Part shown: positions 25,264 to 35,382 of the stretch, in pieces
How positions within the stretch are numbered: position 1 is the first letter of the stretch
How the letters are laid out: the number at the start of each line of letters is the position of its first letter
Assembly (NCBI RefSeq): GCF_017526105.1
Contig: NZ_CP071839.1
Location: 930,001-994,000, forward strand
Reading direction: 5' to 3'
DNA: 64,000 nt
Source: Streptomyces cyanogenus
GTDB lineage: Bacteria; Actinomycetota; Actinomycetes; Streptomycetales; Streptomycetaceae
Made by a program: the position numbers and the translations under genes
The notes under the pieces: model-generated
Database searches by the model: none
The model's input: only the letters and a program-made list of their open reading frames with translations
Told to the model about the DNA's origin: nothing

Positions 25264-25324
25264 CGGTACGGGCGCGTCGGCGGTGTCCGCCCCCGCGCCC
25301 GGCCGGTACGAGCGGCGGTTCCGG

Positions 25325-26086
25325 TCAGCGGCTCGACGGCGGCCCCGGTGCGAGACGCTCGCGGACCCAGCGCGCCGCGCTCTCCGGGTCGGCCACGACC
25401 GGCACGCCCTGCGGAACCGGTGGTCTGCGCACCACGACCACGGGCAGCCCTGCCTCCCGGGCGGCCGTCAGCTTGGGCGCGGTGGCCGCCCCACCGCTGT
25501 CCTTCGTGACGACGACGTCGATGCGGTGGCGCCGCAGCAGTTCGCGCTCCCCGTCCAGGGTGAAGGGGCCCCGTTCCAGCAGCACCCGCATGCGGGCCGG
25601 GTGCGGGGGCTCGGGGGCGTCCACGGACCGGACGAGGAACCACAGGGTGTCCAGGTCCGCGAAGGCGGCCAGCCCCATGCGCCCGGTGGTCAGGAACACC
25701 CGCCGGCCGAGTGCGGGCAGCGCCCGCGCGGCCTCCTCCAGCGACTCCGCCTCGTGCCACCGGTCGCCGGGGACGGGGGCCCAGCCGGGCCGGCGCAGGG
25801 CGAGCAGGGGAACACGGGCGGCGGCAGCGGCCCGTGCCGCGTGGAAGCTGATCGTCCCGGCGAAGGGGTGCGTGGCGTCCACGACCGCGTCGGCCCCGTG
25901 CTCGCGCAGCCACGCCGTCAGCCCCTCCGCCCCGCCGAAGCCGCCGACGCGCGTCCCGCCCGGGAGGGCCCGCGGGCCGGCGACACGTCCGGCGAGGGAA
26001 CTGGTCAGCCGCAACCCCGGTGTGCCGTCGAGCAGTTCGGCAAGACGGCGGGCCTCCGTGGTACCGCCGAGGATCAGTGCGTGCAT
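25325..26086 (-). CDS. cobK: Cobalt-precorrin-6A / precorrin-6A reductase
   Basis: A 253-residue NADPH-dependent reductase of the corrin ring in cobalamin synthesis (CobK/CbiJ). Family motifs: MHALILGGTTEARRLAELL at the start; SLAGRV (about 30); VVDATHPFAGTISFHA (about 68-83); RRPGWAP; RRVFLTTGRMGLAAF (about 129-143); and VVTKDSGGAATAPKLTAARE (about 197-216) followed by LPVVVVRRP. The ATG at 26086 fits the family start. Convergent with cobH, with only 61 bases between stops. The other corrin genes are not in this window. Confidence 0.95.
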   Translation of the reverse strand: MHALILGGTTEARRLAELLDGTPGLRLTSSLAGRVAGPRALPGGTRVGGFGGAEGLTAWLREHGADAVVDATHPFAGTISFHAARAAAAARVPLLALRRPGWAPVPGDRWHEAESLEEAARALPALGRRVFLTTGRMGLAAFADLDTLWFLVRSVDAPEPPHPARMRVLLERGPFTLDGERELLRRHRIDVVVTKDSGGAATAPKLTAAREAGLPVVVVRRPPVPQGVPVVADPESAARWVRERLAPGPPSSR

Positions 26087-26304
26087 GGGCGTCCGGATCC
26101 GTTCACGAGGCGCTGCGCGGGGCGGCCGGTGCCCCCGGTCCCGGCGAGGATCCGCCGGGCCGCGCGGACGAGTGCCCGACGGGTCTGTGCGCGGCGCCGT
26201 TCGCATCGGTTGCGGCGCGGGGCTGACGTGGGCATACGCGCGAGTCTAGCGACGAGAGCGGTGCGTGCCGGAGGTCGTGCCGCCTCAGGCCCTCGCCTCA
26301 CGCC

Positions 26305-26332
26305 CACACTATGGGTGTAGTGTGCACTTTTT
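26305..26332. terminator. Inverted repeat with T5 tract (terminator or operator)
   Basis: CACACTA (26305-26311) and TAGTGTG (26318-26324) flank a 6-base loop, and TTTTT follows at 26328-26332. It could end a rightward transcript, but no gene is known to point into it; an operator is equally possible. Bases 26087-26391 hold nothing else. Confidence 0.4.
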
Positions 26333-26391
26333 CGTACGGGGCGCGAAACGTGCCCGGCCCGACCGCGCCCCGGGGCAGCTCCTTCGAGCCC

Positions 26392-26607
26392 ATGGACGAC
26401 CACCGCTACCAGCCGACGGCGCACGCTGGCGGGGCCTGGGATCCGGACGAGCAGCACGTCAGTCCGCTGGGCGGGCTCGTCGTCCACGCCATCGGCCGGC
26501 ACCGGGCCGCCGCCGGCCGGGACGAGGGCCTGCTCCTCTCCCGGATCAGCTACGACATCCTCGGCCTCCCTCGACCCTGCGGTACCGGCAGCCGGCGGCG
26601 GGCGTAG
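26392..26607 (+). pseudogene. Fragment of a TesB-like thioesterase-family gene
   Basis: From the ATG at 26392 the frame gives DDHRYQPTAHAGGAWDPDEQ, then HVSPLGGLVVHAIGRH and LLLSRISYDILG. This resembles the first 60 residues of actinobacterial acyl-CoA thioesterase-like proteins (RYxPTxHTxGPWDPxxQHxGPPAALL, RVTFDILG). The homology then stops and the frame ends in Arg-rich sequence at 26605. A different frame ends NTVLLLRDPQRHGDS at 26693, possibly another piece. Normal members exceed 250 residues, so this is a remnant. Bases 26608-26950 show nothing else supportable. Confidence 0.5.
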
Positions 26608-26953
26608 CCGGACGCCCCGTGAACACCGCGGCGGGAGGCGTCTCCAACACCGTGCTGCTGCTCCGGGACCCGCAACGGCACGGCGATTCCTGACGGCTCA
26701 CGCCGGCCAACCGCCCCCGGTCACGCCCCTCCGACCGGGCCGCGCGCCTGCCGAGGCCGAGTCCGGAGGCCGTCCGCCGGTGCGCGGACGCGGGCCGGCT
26801 CGGGGACCCGGGGGATCGATGGGTCTCCTACGGGAGCGGGCGGGTGAGGGCGGGGTGAAGGACAGCGCCTTCGGCCGGCGGCGCCGGCAGGTGAACGGCT
26901 CCGGCGACGCCCCTCCCGGCTCACACGGCGTCGCCGCGACATGTGCGCGGGGC

Positions 26954-27008
26954 GTAACCCCGGGCGCTCCCGATGTGTGACGGTCCGGAAATTCGATCTT
27001 CCTACGGT
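26954..27008 (+). promoter_or_regulatory. GlnR-like box and -10 element before nitrate reductase
   Basis: GTGAC-N6-GAAAT (26977-26992) matches one GlnR half-site pair (gTnAc-N6-GaAAc). GTAAC (26954-26958) with a poor second element CGCTC lies 7 bases before it, giving the expected double arrangement. TACGGT (27003-27008) is a likely -10. GlnR activates nitrate-assimilation genes in Streptomyces. Confidence 0.6.
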
Positions 27009-27078
27009 GCTTGTCCCGGGGCCACCCGCCAGCCGCGGGCCGGTCCGGAACGGGTACACGTACGGCGGTGGGGGTTCG

Positions 27079-30000
27079 GTGGCGGCTGGCTCGAAGGACG
27101 GCGGTGTCCGTACGGTCTGCTCGTACTGCGGTGTCGGCTGCGGAATCGTCCTCGACATCACCCGGGATCCTGCCGACGGCCGGCGGATCGCGGCCCGGGC
27201 CTCCGGTGACACGGCGCACCCCACGAACGCCGGCCGCCTGTGCACCAAGGGCGCCACGAGCGCGGACATGATGGCCGCGCCCGGACGGCTGGCGAAGGCC
27301 CTGGTGCGCCCCGACCGCGAGGCCCAGCCGGCCGAGACGGACGTGGACGAGGCCGTCACGGCAGTCGCCGGACGGCTGCGGGCGATCCTGGACGAGCACG
27401 GGCCGGACGCACTGTCCTTCTACGTGTCCGGACAGATGTCCCTGGAGGCGCAGTACCTGGCGAACAAGCTGGCCAAAGGCTTCGTCCGGACCAACCAGAT
27501 CGAGTCGAACTCACGGCTGTGCATGGCCTCCGCCGGCACCGGCTACAAGCTGTCGCTGGGCGCGGACGGGCCGCCCGGCTCGTACCAGGACTTCGACCAC
27601 GCGGACGTGTTCTTCGTCATCGGCGCCAACATGGCCGACTGCCACCCGATCCTCTTCCTGCGCCTGATGGACCGCGTGAAGTCGGCGGGCGCCAGGCTGA
27701 TCGTCGTCGACCCGCGCCGCACCGCCACCGCCGCCAAGGCCGACCTCTTCCTGCAGATCAGGCCCGGCACCGACCTCGCCCTGCTGAACGGCCTGCTGCA
27801 CCTGCTGGTCGCGAACGGCCACACCGACGAGGAGTTCATCGCCGAGTTCACCGAGGGCTGGGAGGAGATGCCCGGCTTCCTCGCGGACTACCCGCCCGAG
27901 AAGGTCGCGGAGATCACCGGCATCCCCGAGAGCGACCTGCGCCGGGCGGCGCGGTGGATCGGCGAGGCCGGTGCGTGGATGAGCTGCTGGACGATGGGCC
28001 TGAACCAGTCCACGCACGGCACCTGGAACACCAACGCCCTGGTCAACCTGCACCTGGCCACCGGCGCCCTGTGCCGCCCCGGTGCCGGCCCGTTCTCGCT
28101 GACCGGCCAGCCCAACGCCATGGGCGGCCGCGAGATGGGCTACATGGGCCCCGGTCTGCCCGGCCAGCGCTCGGTCCTGGTCGACGCCGACCGCGCCTTC
28201 GTCGAGAACCTGTGGAACATACCCGAGGGCACCCTGCGGACCGAGGTGGGGCGCGGCACGGTCGAGATGTTCGAGCGGATGGCCGCGGGCGACATCAAGG
28301 CGTGCTGGATCATCTGCACCAACCCGGTCGCCTCGGTCGCCAACCGCAGGGCCGTGATCGCCGGTCTGGAGGCCGCCGAACTCGTCGTCACCCAGGACGT
28401 GTTCGCCGAGACCGAGACCAACGCGTACGCCGATGTCGTGCTGCCGGCCACGCTGTGGGCGGAGTCCGACGGCGTGATGGTCAACTCCGAGCGGAACCTC
28501 ACCCTCGTACCGGGAGTCGTCGACCCGCCGGGCCAGGCACTGCCCGACTGGCAGCTGATCGCCCGGGTGGCCTGCGCGATGGGCTTCGCCGACGGCTTCA
28601 CCTACACCTGTGCCGAGGAGGTCTTCGAGGAGCTCAAGCGGGCCTGGAACCCGGCGACCGGCTGGGACCTGCGCGGCGTGACCTACGACCGGCTGCGCGC
28701 CACCCCCGTCCAGTGGCCGGCGCCGAACGCCGACGGCCCGGACCGCAACCCGATCCGCTACCTCAACGACGGCGTCAGCCAGACCCTGCGGGAACACGAG
28801 GACGGCACCCGTCCCCGCCTGGCCTTCCCCACCGTGAGCGGACGCGCCCGGTTCTTCGCCCGCCCGCACCTGCCGGCCGCCGAACTCCCCGACGACGACT
28901 ACCCCTTCGTCCTCAACACCGGTCGTCTCCAGCACCAGTGGCACACGATGACCAAGACCGGGAAGGTCGCCAAGCTCAGCAAGCTCGACCCCGGCCCGTT
29001 CGTCGAGGTCCACCCCGAGGACGCCCGGGCGCTGGGTGTGGCCGAGGGCGACCACCTGGAGGTCGCCTCGCGCCGCGGGCGTGCCGTACTGCCCGCCGTG
29101 GTCACCGACCGCGTCCGGCCGGGCACCTGCTTCGCACCGTTCCACTGGAACGACCTGTTCGGCGAGTACCTGAGCGTCAACGCCGTCACCAACGACGCCG
29201 TCGACCCGCTCTCCTTCCAGCCCGAGCTCAAGGTCTGCGCGGTCGCCCTCGCGAGGACGGCCGCCCCCGTCCCGGAGGGCCGCCCCGGCGCCCGGCAGGA
29301 GCCCCGGCCCCTGGTGGTCGCCGCGGCCACCGCACCGGCGGACTCCCCCGTCCAGGCGCTCGCCACGGTCTTCGGCATCACCGACCTCGCCCCGTCGCCC
29401 CTGGCGGAGCCGGAACGCCGCTACCTCTCCGGCTTCCTGTCCGGGCTCGCCCTGAGCCCGCCCGACGGGCGCGTCCCGGTGCTGCCGCCCGGCGCACCCT
29501 TCGCGCCGGACCGCGCCCTGTGGGTCGACGGCGTCCTCGCCGGCATGTTCTCCCGCGCCCGCGCCGACGTGCCCGCGCAGACGGCAGCGCCGGCCGCCGG
29601 TGCGGCCGTACCGACCCGGCGGCTGCTGGTCCTGTGGGCCTCCCAGACCGGCACCGCCGAGGAGTTCGCCGCCCAGGCCGCCGCCCATCTCGCCGAGTCG
29701 GGCCGGGTCCCCGAGCTGCTGCCCATGGCCGACGCGACCCCGGCCCACCTCGCCACGGACGCCGACGTCCTCCTCGTCACCAGCACGTTCGGGGACGGTG
29801 ACGCCCCCGACAACGGGGCCGGTTTCTGGCAGGCCCTGTCCGAGCCGGACGCACCACGGCTGGAGGGCATCCGGTACGCGGTCCTCGCCTTCGGTGACTC
29901 CGCCTACGACGACTTCTGCGGCCACGGCCGCCGGCTGGACGAACGTCTCGCGGCACTCGGCGCCACCCGTCTCGTCCCCCGCACCGACTGCGAACCCGAC

Positions 30001-31278
30001 TTCGAGGAGACCGCCGGGCAGTGGCTCGGCGAAGTGGCGACCGCCCTGGCCACCGCCGACGGCCTGCCGCAGGGTCCCGCGCACCCGGCCGGGACGAGCA
30101 CATCCGGGGCCGCCGCCACCTCGGCGACCGCACCGCGGGTCGCCGAGGTGCCGGCCCGCTACACCAAGGCGTCACCGTTCGCCACCCTGCTCATCGGCAA
30201 CAGGCTGCTGAGCCTTCCCGGTTCCGGGAAGGAGGTACGGCAGTTCGCCTTCGACACCCGCGGCGGCGAACTCGCCTACGACGCCGGTGACGCACTCGGC
30301 GTGTGGCCGGCCAACAGTGCCGGACTGGTCGCCGAATGGCTCGCGCTCACCGGACTCGACCCCGGCGAACCGGTCGACCTCGGCGACGGCACGCCCCTCC
30401 CCTTCGAAGAGGCGCTGCGCACCCGCCTGGACATCTCCCGCATCACCACCGACCTGCTCAGGTTCGTGACCGAACGCACCGGCAGCCACGACCTCAAGCG
30501 GCTGCTGCGCCCGGACAACAAGGACGCCCTGGCGCAGTGGAGCTGGGGCAAGCAGGCCGCCGACGTCGTCGCCGCGTACCCCGTCCGGGCCTTGGCCGCG
30601 GACTGGGCCGGCGTGCTCAAGCGCCTCCAGCCCCGGCTGTACTCCATCTCCTCCAGCCCGCTCGCCCACCCCGGCGAGGTCCGCCTCACCGTCTCGGTCG
30701 TCCGCTACACCAACGACCTCGGCCGGGACCGCAAGGGCGTCTGCTCGACCTACCTCGCCGACTGCGCCGACGACGGCCCGGTCCAGGTCTTCGTGCAGCG
30801 CGCACCGCACTTCCGTCCGCCCGCCGATCCCGCCACGCCCATGATCATGGTCGGCCCCGGAACCGGCGTGGCACCCTTCATCGGCTTCCTGGAGGACCGC
30901 CTGGCCCGCGGCCACACCGGCGCCAACTGGCTCTTCTTCGGCGAACAGCGGCAGGCGACCGACTTCTACCACCGCGAGGAGCTGGAGGCGTACCGGGCGT
31001 CCGGCCACCTCGACCGTCTCGACCTCGCCTTCTCCCGCGACCAGCGCAACAAGATCTACGTCCAGGACCGCATGCGTGAGCACGGCCCCCGGCTGTGGCA
31101 GTGGCTCCGGGACGGCGCCCACTTCTACGTCTGCGGCGACGCGGGACGCATGGCCAAGGACGTCGACGAGGCGCTCCGGGACATCGTCGCCCTCCACGGC
31201 GGCATGGACACCGACGAGGCCGCCGCCTACGTCAGGCGCCTGTCCACGGACAAACGCTACGTCCGGGACGTCTACTGA
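27079..31278 (+). CDS. Nitrate reductase fused to a CysJ-like NADPH flavin reductase
   Basis: A 1,399-residue single-chain assimilatory nitrate reductase, cytosolic. Residues 14, 17, 21 and 55 are the four Cys of an N-terminal 4Fe-4S site ([15 protein letters not shown]). The molybdopterin-guanine-dinucleotide oxidoreductase core runs to about 600 and its dinucleotide-binding domain ([16 protein letters not shown] to [11 protein letters not shown]) to about 730. A linker is followed by a flavodoxin domain from about 848 ([15 protein letters not shown]), an FAD domain (RLYSISSSP, about 1190), and an NADP domain ([33 protein letters not shown]). Electrons would go NADPH-FAD-FMN-FeS-Mo-nitrate in one protein. 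The GTG 27079 is the likely start. It stands alone, with no transporter or nitrite reductase beside it. Confidence 0.93.
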   Translation: MAAGSKDGGVRTVCSYCGVGCGIVLDITRDPADGRRIAARASGDTAHPTNAGRLCTKGATSADMMAAPGRLAKALVRPDREAQPAETDVDEAVTAVAGRLRAILDEHGPDALSFYVSGQMSLEAQYLANKLAKGFVRTNQIESNSRLCMASAGTGYKLSLGADGPPGSYQDFDHADVFFVIGANMADCHPILFLRLMDRVKSAGARLIVVDPRRTATAAKADLFLQIRPGTDLALLNGLLHLLVANGHTDEEFIAEFTEGWEEMPGFLADYPPEKVAEITGIPESDLRRAARWIGEAGAWMSCWTMGLNQSTHGTWNTNALVNLHLATGALCRPGAGPFSLTGQPNAMGGREMGYMGPGLPGQRSVLVDADRAFVENLWNIPEGTLRTEVGRGTVEMFERMAAGDIKACWIICTNPVASVANRRAVIAGLEAAELVVTQDVFAETETNAYADVVLPATLWAESDGVMVNSERNLTLVPGVVDPPGQALPDWQLIARVACAMGFADGFTYTCAEEVFEELKRAWNPATGWDLRGVTYDRLRATPVQWPAPNADGPDRNPIRYLNDGVSQTLREHEDGTRPRLAFPTVSGRARFFARPHLPAAELPDDDYPFVLNTGRLQHQWHTMTKTGKVAKLSKLDPGPFVEVHPEDARALGVAEGDHLEVASRRGRAVLPAVVTDRVRPGTCFAPFHWNDLFGEYLSVNAVTNDAVDPLSFQPELKVCAVALARTAAPVPEGRPGARQEPRPLVVAAATAPADSPVQALATVFGITDLAPSPLAEPERRYLSGFLSGLALSPPDGRVPVLPPGAPFAPDRALWVDGVLAGMFSRARADVPAQTAAPAAGAAVPTRRLLVLWASQTGTAEEFAAQAAAHLAESGRVPELLPMADATPAHLATDADVLLVTSTFGDGDAPDNGAGFWQALSEPDAPRLEGIRYAVLAFGDSAYDDFCGHGRRLDERLAALGATRLVPRTDCEPDFEETAGQWLGEVATALATADGLPQGPAHPAGTSTSGAAATSATAPRVAEVPARYTKASPFATLLIGNRLLSLPGSGKEVRQFAFDTRGGELAYDAGDALGVWPANSAGLVAEWLALTGLDPGEPVDLGDGTPLPFEEALRTRLDISRITTDLLRFVTERTGSHDLKRLLRPDNKDALAQWSWGKQAADVVAAYPVRALAADWAGVLKRLQPRLYSISSSPLAHPGEVRLTVSVVRYTNDLGRDRKGVCSTYLADCADDGPVQVFVQRAPHFRPPADPATPMIMVGPGTGVAPFIGFLEDRLARGHTGANWLFFGEQRQATDFYHREELEAYRASGHLDRLDLAFSRDQRNKIYVQDRMREHGPRLWQWLRDGAHFYVCGDAGRMAKDVDEALRDIVALHGGMDTDEAAAYVRRLSTDKRYVRDVY

Positions 31279-31384
31279 ACGGCGCCTCTTCCTGTGCGGG
31301 CGGGTCAGGGGAAACGAGGCGGCGCCGCGACAGGCCCGGGAGCGCTGCCGCCGTCCGAAGATCATCGCGCGTACGCTCGTGCAC

Positions 31385-32341
31385 ATGGTTGAACATCGCA
31401 TGGTCGACGTGAACGGCGTTCGACTGCACATCGCCGAGCAGGGCAGCGGCCCCCTGGTGGTGCTCCTGCACGGCTTCCCCGAGTCCTGGCACTCCTGGCA
31501 GCACCAGTTCGGCCCGCTGGCCGACGCGGGCTTCCGGGTGGTCGCCCCCGACCAGCGCGGCTACGGACGGAGCGACCATCCCGAGGACGTCGACGCGTAC
31601 ACCATCCTCCATCTGGTCGGCGACGTCGTCGGACTGATCCACGCCCTCGGCGAGGAGAAGGCGTACGTCGTCGGGCACGACTGGGGCGCGCCGGTCGCCT
31701 GGCACACCGCACTGCTCCGCCCCGACCTGGTGCTCGGGGTGGCCGGCCTGAGCGTGCCGCCGCCCTTCCGCGGAACACAGCCTCCGCTGGCCACCATGGC
31801 CAAGAGGTTCGACGGCCGCTTCTACTGGAACTACTTCAGCCGTCCCGGCGTCGCCGACGTCGAGTTGGGGAAGGACCCCCGCACCACTCTGCGGAAGATC
31901 TTCTTCTGGGGTTCCGGAGACTCTCCGGACGCCGGCACGGGCAAGCAGCCGCTGGTCGACCCGGAACGGGGCTGGCTCGCGACCATGCCGGACCCCGAGG
32001 TGCTGCCGGACTGGTTCACCGAGGAGGATCTGGACGCGCTCACCGAGAGCTTCTCCAAGGGCTTCACCGGGGCGCTCAACTGGTACCGCAACCTCGACCG
32101 CAACTGGGAACTGACCGCCGCCTGGCACGGCGCCGTCGTCACCCCGCGCGCCCTGTACGTCTACGGCGACCGTGACGTCGTCCCCGCCTTCCCCGGCACC
32201 CCCGAACTCATCGCGAAACTCCCCGACCTCATGCCCCACCTGTGGCGTGCGCCCCTGAAGCTGACCGGGTGCGGACACTGGACACAGCAGGAACGCCCGC
32301 ACGAGGTGAACGAGGCACTCATCGACTTCCTCCGTGCCTAG
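31385..32341 (+). CDS. Alpha/beta hydrolase, epoxide hydrolase family
   Basis: A 318-residue cytosolic hydrolase. Motifs: oxyanion-hole HGFPESWHSW (about 29-38), DQRGYGRSDHP (about 58-68), nucleophile elbow VGHDWGAPVAW with catalytic Asp (about 98-108), and the terminal GCGHWTQQE supplying His (about 299). A cap-domain Tyr in LNWYRNLDRNW (about 225-235) fits the epoxide-polarising Tyr of soluble epoxide hydrolases. YVYGDRDVVPAF carries the charge-relay Asp. The ATG 31385 is used; a second in-frame ATG at 31400 is possible. Alternatives in this fold include haloalkane dehalogenase. Follows the nitrate reductase by 106 bases; co-transcription is uncertain. Confidence 0.88.
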   Translation: MVEHRMVDVNGVRLHIAEQGSGPLVVLLHGFPESWHSWQHQFGPLADAGFRVVAPDQRGYGRSDHPEDVDAYTILHLVGDVVGLIHALGEEKAYVVGHDWGAPVAWHTALLRPDLVLGVAGLSVPPPFRGTQPPLATMAKRFDGRFYWNYFSRPGVADVELGKDPRTTLRKIFFWGSGDSPDAGTGKQPLVDPERGWLATMPDPEVLPDWFTEEDLDALTESFSKGFTGALNWYRNLDRNWELTAAWHGAVVTPRALYVYGDRDVVPAFPGTPELIAKLPDLMPHLWRAPLKLTGCGHWTQQERPHEVNEALIDFLRA

Positions 32342-32493
32342 GCCATTTCCTTCGGGACTCGGGCGGCGCGACACCACCGACTCCGACACGCCCCACCTCG
32401 GCCTCGGCACCACGGGCAGGCCGGCCGTCCGGGCCTGGACCCGCGACGCCGTAGCGTGCCGGTGGGGCGCGGAGACCGCGCGCAGGCCTGCTG

Positions 32494-32739
32494 TCAGGCA
32501 GCCAGAGTCTGCGTCGTCCTGGGGGCCGCGGTGCGGTCCGCTCGCAGTCGTTCCAGGAGGGCGTCGGCGGCGACGAGCGCCTCGTCCACCGACCCGGTGC
32601 CGGTCATGACGCACAGCGTGTACGAGGCGTCCTCCAACTCCCGGCTGGAGCGACCGGTCGGCTGCAGGTCATGGTGAAAGCGGGCGTCGGCGAAGCGGGC
32701 CAGTACCGCGCGTAGTTCCTTCTCCGCAGGCAGCAACAC
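32494..32739 (-). CDS. DUF5133-family small protein
   Basis: An 81-residue acidic helical protein: VLLPAEKELRAVLARFADAR, then SSRELEDASYTLCVMTGTGS and VDEALVAADALLERLRADRT. This matches the DUF5133 pattern seen in many Streptomyces, where an LxxxLxxYxxxR start and a final DxALxxADxLLxxxR helix are conserved. The GTG start has GAAAGGG 8 bases upstream. Members are often near developmental or stress genes; no function is established. Monocistronic and convergent with the epoxide hydrolase. Confidence 0.75.
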   Translation of the reverse strand: MLLPAEKELRAVLARFADARFHHDLQPTGRSSRELEDASYTLCVMTGTGSVDEALVAADALLERLRADRTAAPRTTQTLAA

Positions 32740-33042
32740 AGCAACAACCCTTTCGAAAGGCGGGCCGTTCCGCAGGGCCCGCGACGTTCCTGAGCGCGCA
32801 CTCGCCGGACGCTCGCACGGCCGGGAACGGTGGATGCGCACTCCAAGGGGTCGTCTGCCCCGAGCTGATCACCCTATGCACCAGCCGGTGGACGGCCGCG
32901 GTGCCGATAGCAGGGCGTGCGTATGGCAGGTGGACGGCTGGGTAGGCGTGGCCACCGGATGCTTCCGCGCCGCCCCTGGCAAGCGGTCACGCACTGTGGC
33001 GTGATCACCACAGGGACGGCGGACCGAGCAAGGAGATGAAGC
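32740..33042. other. Intergenic region, no gene supported
   Basis: Divergent control region between the DUF5133 gene and a small secreted protein gene. No open frame has plausible composition. I see no convincing promoter pair, only the ribosome site AAGGAG just before 33043. Confidence 0.5.
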
Positions 33043-33360
33043 ATGATGCTCACCCGCCGTACAGCGTTCGCAGGTGTCACCGCCCTCATCGCCGCAGGCG
33101 CCGCCCTGGCCGGTGGCGGCTCGGCCGTGGCGGTTGCTCCTCAGGGGAGCGAGCACCCCGTGGTCCGGAGCACCGCCGTGGAGACCGGGCAGGGCACCGA
33201 CGGCCGGCGGACCGCGCACCGGCCCACGGATCCGTGGATCGCCGACCAGGTGGCGATGTTCCTTCCCCCGTCGAGCGGGACTGCGACGGTGTTCGATCCC
33301 TGGGTGAAGGACCAGATCGCCCTGTTCCGGTCCACCCTGAACGGCTCGCCGTCCAAGTAG
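33043..33360 (+). CDS. Small secreted protein with a duplicated DPW-DQ motif
   Basis: A 105-residue exported protein. The Arg-Arg start, hydrophobic core (TAFAGVTALIAAGAALAGGG) and AVAVAP region form a signal peptide of about 30 residues. The mature part has two related segments: DPWIADQVAMF (about 63-73) and DPWVKDQIALF (about 85-95), separated by a short Pro/Ser/Thr linker. AAGGAG lies 8 bases before the ATG. I do not recognise a family. The repeated amphipathic motif could mediate membrane or protein contact. Isolated gene. Confidence 0.7.
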   Translation: MMLTRRTAFAGVTALIAAGAALAGGGSAVAVAPQGSEHPVVRSTAVETGQGTDGRRTAHRPTDPWIADQVAMFLPPSSGTATVFDPWVKDQIALFRSTLNGSPSK

Positions 33361-33633
33361 CACCCGCGGCCCGGCGACCATGCGCCCGACAGCACCCTCG
33401 GACGCGTACCGAGTGGTGTTCTCACCGCCCCTGCGGGAACCCGGCACGGCCGGGGCGGGGGACACCCGCGTGGCACACTGACGGCGGTCACGGCCCTGAG
33501 GACGCGGTGTTGAATGCGGCTCCCCGAACGCGGCTGGGCGTGCGGCGAGCCGGCCGGCGGTGCTGGTCTGCCAGGGGCGGACGGCCGCGGACGGCAGGAT
33601 CGTCACCGACCGGTCCGCTGACCCTGTGGCGGC

Positions 33634-35286
33634 TCACCTGGACAGTTTGACGATGCGGGAGGCCCTGAGGACCTTCCCGGCCGCGTCCAGTGCCCGCACC
33701 TGGAAGTACGGTCCTGGACTGCCCGTTCTCACCGCCGTCTCGAACCCGGACCGTTCGGCGCGCTTGACGACCACCGACAAGGAGTCGGCATTCGGTCCGG
33801 CGAGCACCTGCCACGCTCTTGTCTGCGTCGATCCGTTCCAGGAAGCGTAGACGACGCTGCCCCGGCCACTGCGCCGGACCGCGACACTCGGCGGGTAATA
33901 CGGCGTGCCGATCCATTCGTTGCGAAACGCTCGGTACGAGATGTTGGAGCCCGGCAGCTTCGCGTCGTAGAGCAGGTTCCGTGAACCGTTTCCCTCGGTG
34001 TTGCCCGCCCCCGCGTACTCCGAGTAGTACGGGCTCTGGCCCCACCCGATGAATTCGTTGCCGTTGGGAAGGGCCTGGGTGTTTCCCTGCGTCGGCGAGT
34101 ACAGCGGCGGCTCGTGGTAGTAGGTCTTCACCGCGGTCGCCCTGTGGTTGCGGAAGTCAAGGTTGAGGATCAGACCGTGCGACTGCTGCTCGGGTGCGCC
34201 GTCGGGCAGTTCGCAGCAGCCGTCGTCGAACATGCTGATCCGGTTTCCCGGCCGGAATCGGGCGTCGTGCTGCCAGTAGAAGTCGGCGTTCGGGCCGAAG
34301 CTGAAGTCGCTCTTCTTGCCTCCCAGTTGCCAGCGGATGTCCCCGGACGGCCTGGAGACGTCGTAGATGGCCCACATGTTCCGGAAGGAGACCAGCAGTT
34401 GGCCATCGGGGCCCTCGTCGACCGAGTTGACGTGGAAGGCGTCCCACACCCCGCCGGAGGACGACGCGTTCGAGGCAGGTTCCTCGGAATCGGCAGGGTC
34501 GACGTGGTCCAGCGCGTTCCACGAGTAGAGGAGTCTACCCGTGGCGAGGTCCACCTCCTGGACCTCGCTGTTCAGGATGGCTCCGTCTTTCGGGCCCCCG
34601 TAGCGCGTGAGGTCCATGGGTACCGGTTTGGAGGCGAGGAACAGTGCGGTGCCCCTGTCGGTCAGGGTGAATTCGTGCTCGTCCGGGTAGTAGCCGTGAT
34701 GTGCGAAGACCGTCTTGAGCAGGCGGTACTGCTGGTCGTAGATGTAGTAGCACCCGCCTGGTTCCGGTGCACCGGCCGGCAGGTTCGTGTAGGCGGGGGG
34801 AAGAGCGAGGGTCCCCTGCCACCATGTCAGCACCGGCTGTGCCCGGTGCCGGCGTGTGTCGTAGTAGGTCTGGACCTTGAAGTCGGCGTTCTGGAGGTTG
34901 GTGGAGGGCAGCGGGCGGAACCAGACGGGATCGCCTGCGTTGTCGTTGATCAGCGCCCCGGTCTGGCCGATCATCTGGTCCGCGCTGAACGGGGCGACGA
35001 AGATGTCCCCGCGAGCCGTTCCCGGTCTGTTCGTGGTCACCTTCACCCCCATGGGGTGAAGGCCCGGCTCGGAGACGAAACTCCACACGTCGGGGCCCGA
35101 CAGGACCGGGGGCGGAGTGCTCTGCGATGGAGGGTAGGGCGTTGTCGCACACAGGCCGGACACGTTCTCGTGCGAACTCGCCGCGGCCGACGGCACACAG
35201 CTTGCGAGGACACACCCCGCAGTGAGTACGCAGGCCCCGACGGTGCGACGGGCCCTTCTCCGTGTCCGGCGCTCCAGCGTCACCAT
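33634..35286 (-). CDS. Secreted arylsulfotransferase (ASST)-family protein
   Basis: A 550-residue exported protein of the ASST_2 type, a six-bladed propeller predicted to move sulfate between phenolic compounds without PAPS. The N-terminus is RRTRRRARRTVGACVLTAGC with VLASC, so a lipoprotein or Sec signal. Mature marks: DIFVAPFS, VWFRPLPSTNLQNADFKVQT (about 120-139), LTWWQGTLALPP, DEHEFTLTDRGTALFLA, DAFHVNSVDEGPDGQLLVSF (about 280-300), FYWQHDARFRPGNRISMFDDG (the H-D-A-R active region, about 338-358) and YSEYAGAGNTEGNGSRNLLYD. Codon use is slightly less GC-rich than its neighbours. Isolated; no sulfate donor gene nearby. Many fungal and actinobacterial members have no proven activity. Confidence 0.88.
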   Translation of the reverse strand: MVTLERRTRRRARRTVGACVLTAGCVLASCVPSAAASSHENVSGLCATTPYPPSQSTPPPVLSGPDVWSFVSEPGLHPMGVKVTTNRPGTARGDIFVAPFSADQMIGQTGALINDNAGDPVWFRPLPSTNLQNADFKVQTYYDTRRHRAQPVLTWWQGTLALPPAYTNLPAGAPEPGGCYYIYDQQYRLLKTVFAHHGYYPDEHEFTLTDRGTALFLASKPVPMDLTRYGGPKDGAILNSEVQEVDLATGRLLYSWNALDHVDPADSEEPASNASSSGGVWDAFHVNSVDEGPDGQLLVSFRNMWAIYDVSRPSGDIRWQLGGKKSDFSFGPNADFYWQHDARFRPGNRISMFDDGCCELPDGAPEQQSHGLILNLDFRNHRATAVKTYYHEPPLYSPTQGNTQALPNGNEFIGWGQSPYYSEYAGAGNTEGNGSRNLLYDAKLPGSNISYRAFRNEWIGTPYYPPSVAVRRSGRGSVVYASWNGSTQTRAWQVLAGPNADSLSVVVKRAERSGFETAVRTGSPGPYFQVRALDAAGKVLRASRIVKLSR

Positions 35287-35364
35287 TGCCTACCTCCTGA
35301 CGTCCCGCCCGCTTCTTCTCCGATGGCGGTGTCGCTGCGTTGTCGAGCCCTTGTCGAACCCTTC

Positions 35365-35382
35365 GAGAGGCTTTCGCCTCTC
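35365..35382 (-). terminator. Small hairpin downstream of the sugar-binding protein gene
   Basis: GAGAGGC and GCCTCTC, 7-bp arms with a 4-base loop. It lies 150 bases past the stop at 35532 on the minus strand and could end that operon. Alternatively it lies in the upstream region of the arylsulfotransferase gene (start 35286). Confidence 0.35.

Noticed and set aside
27511..30084. 857-residue open frame antisense to the nitrate reductase
   Set aside because: It is Gly/Arg/Val-rich low-complexity sequence with no motifs. Long antisense frames are expected opposite high-GC3 genes.
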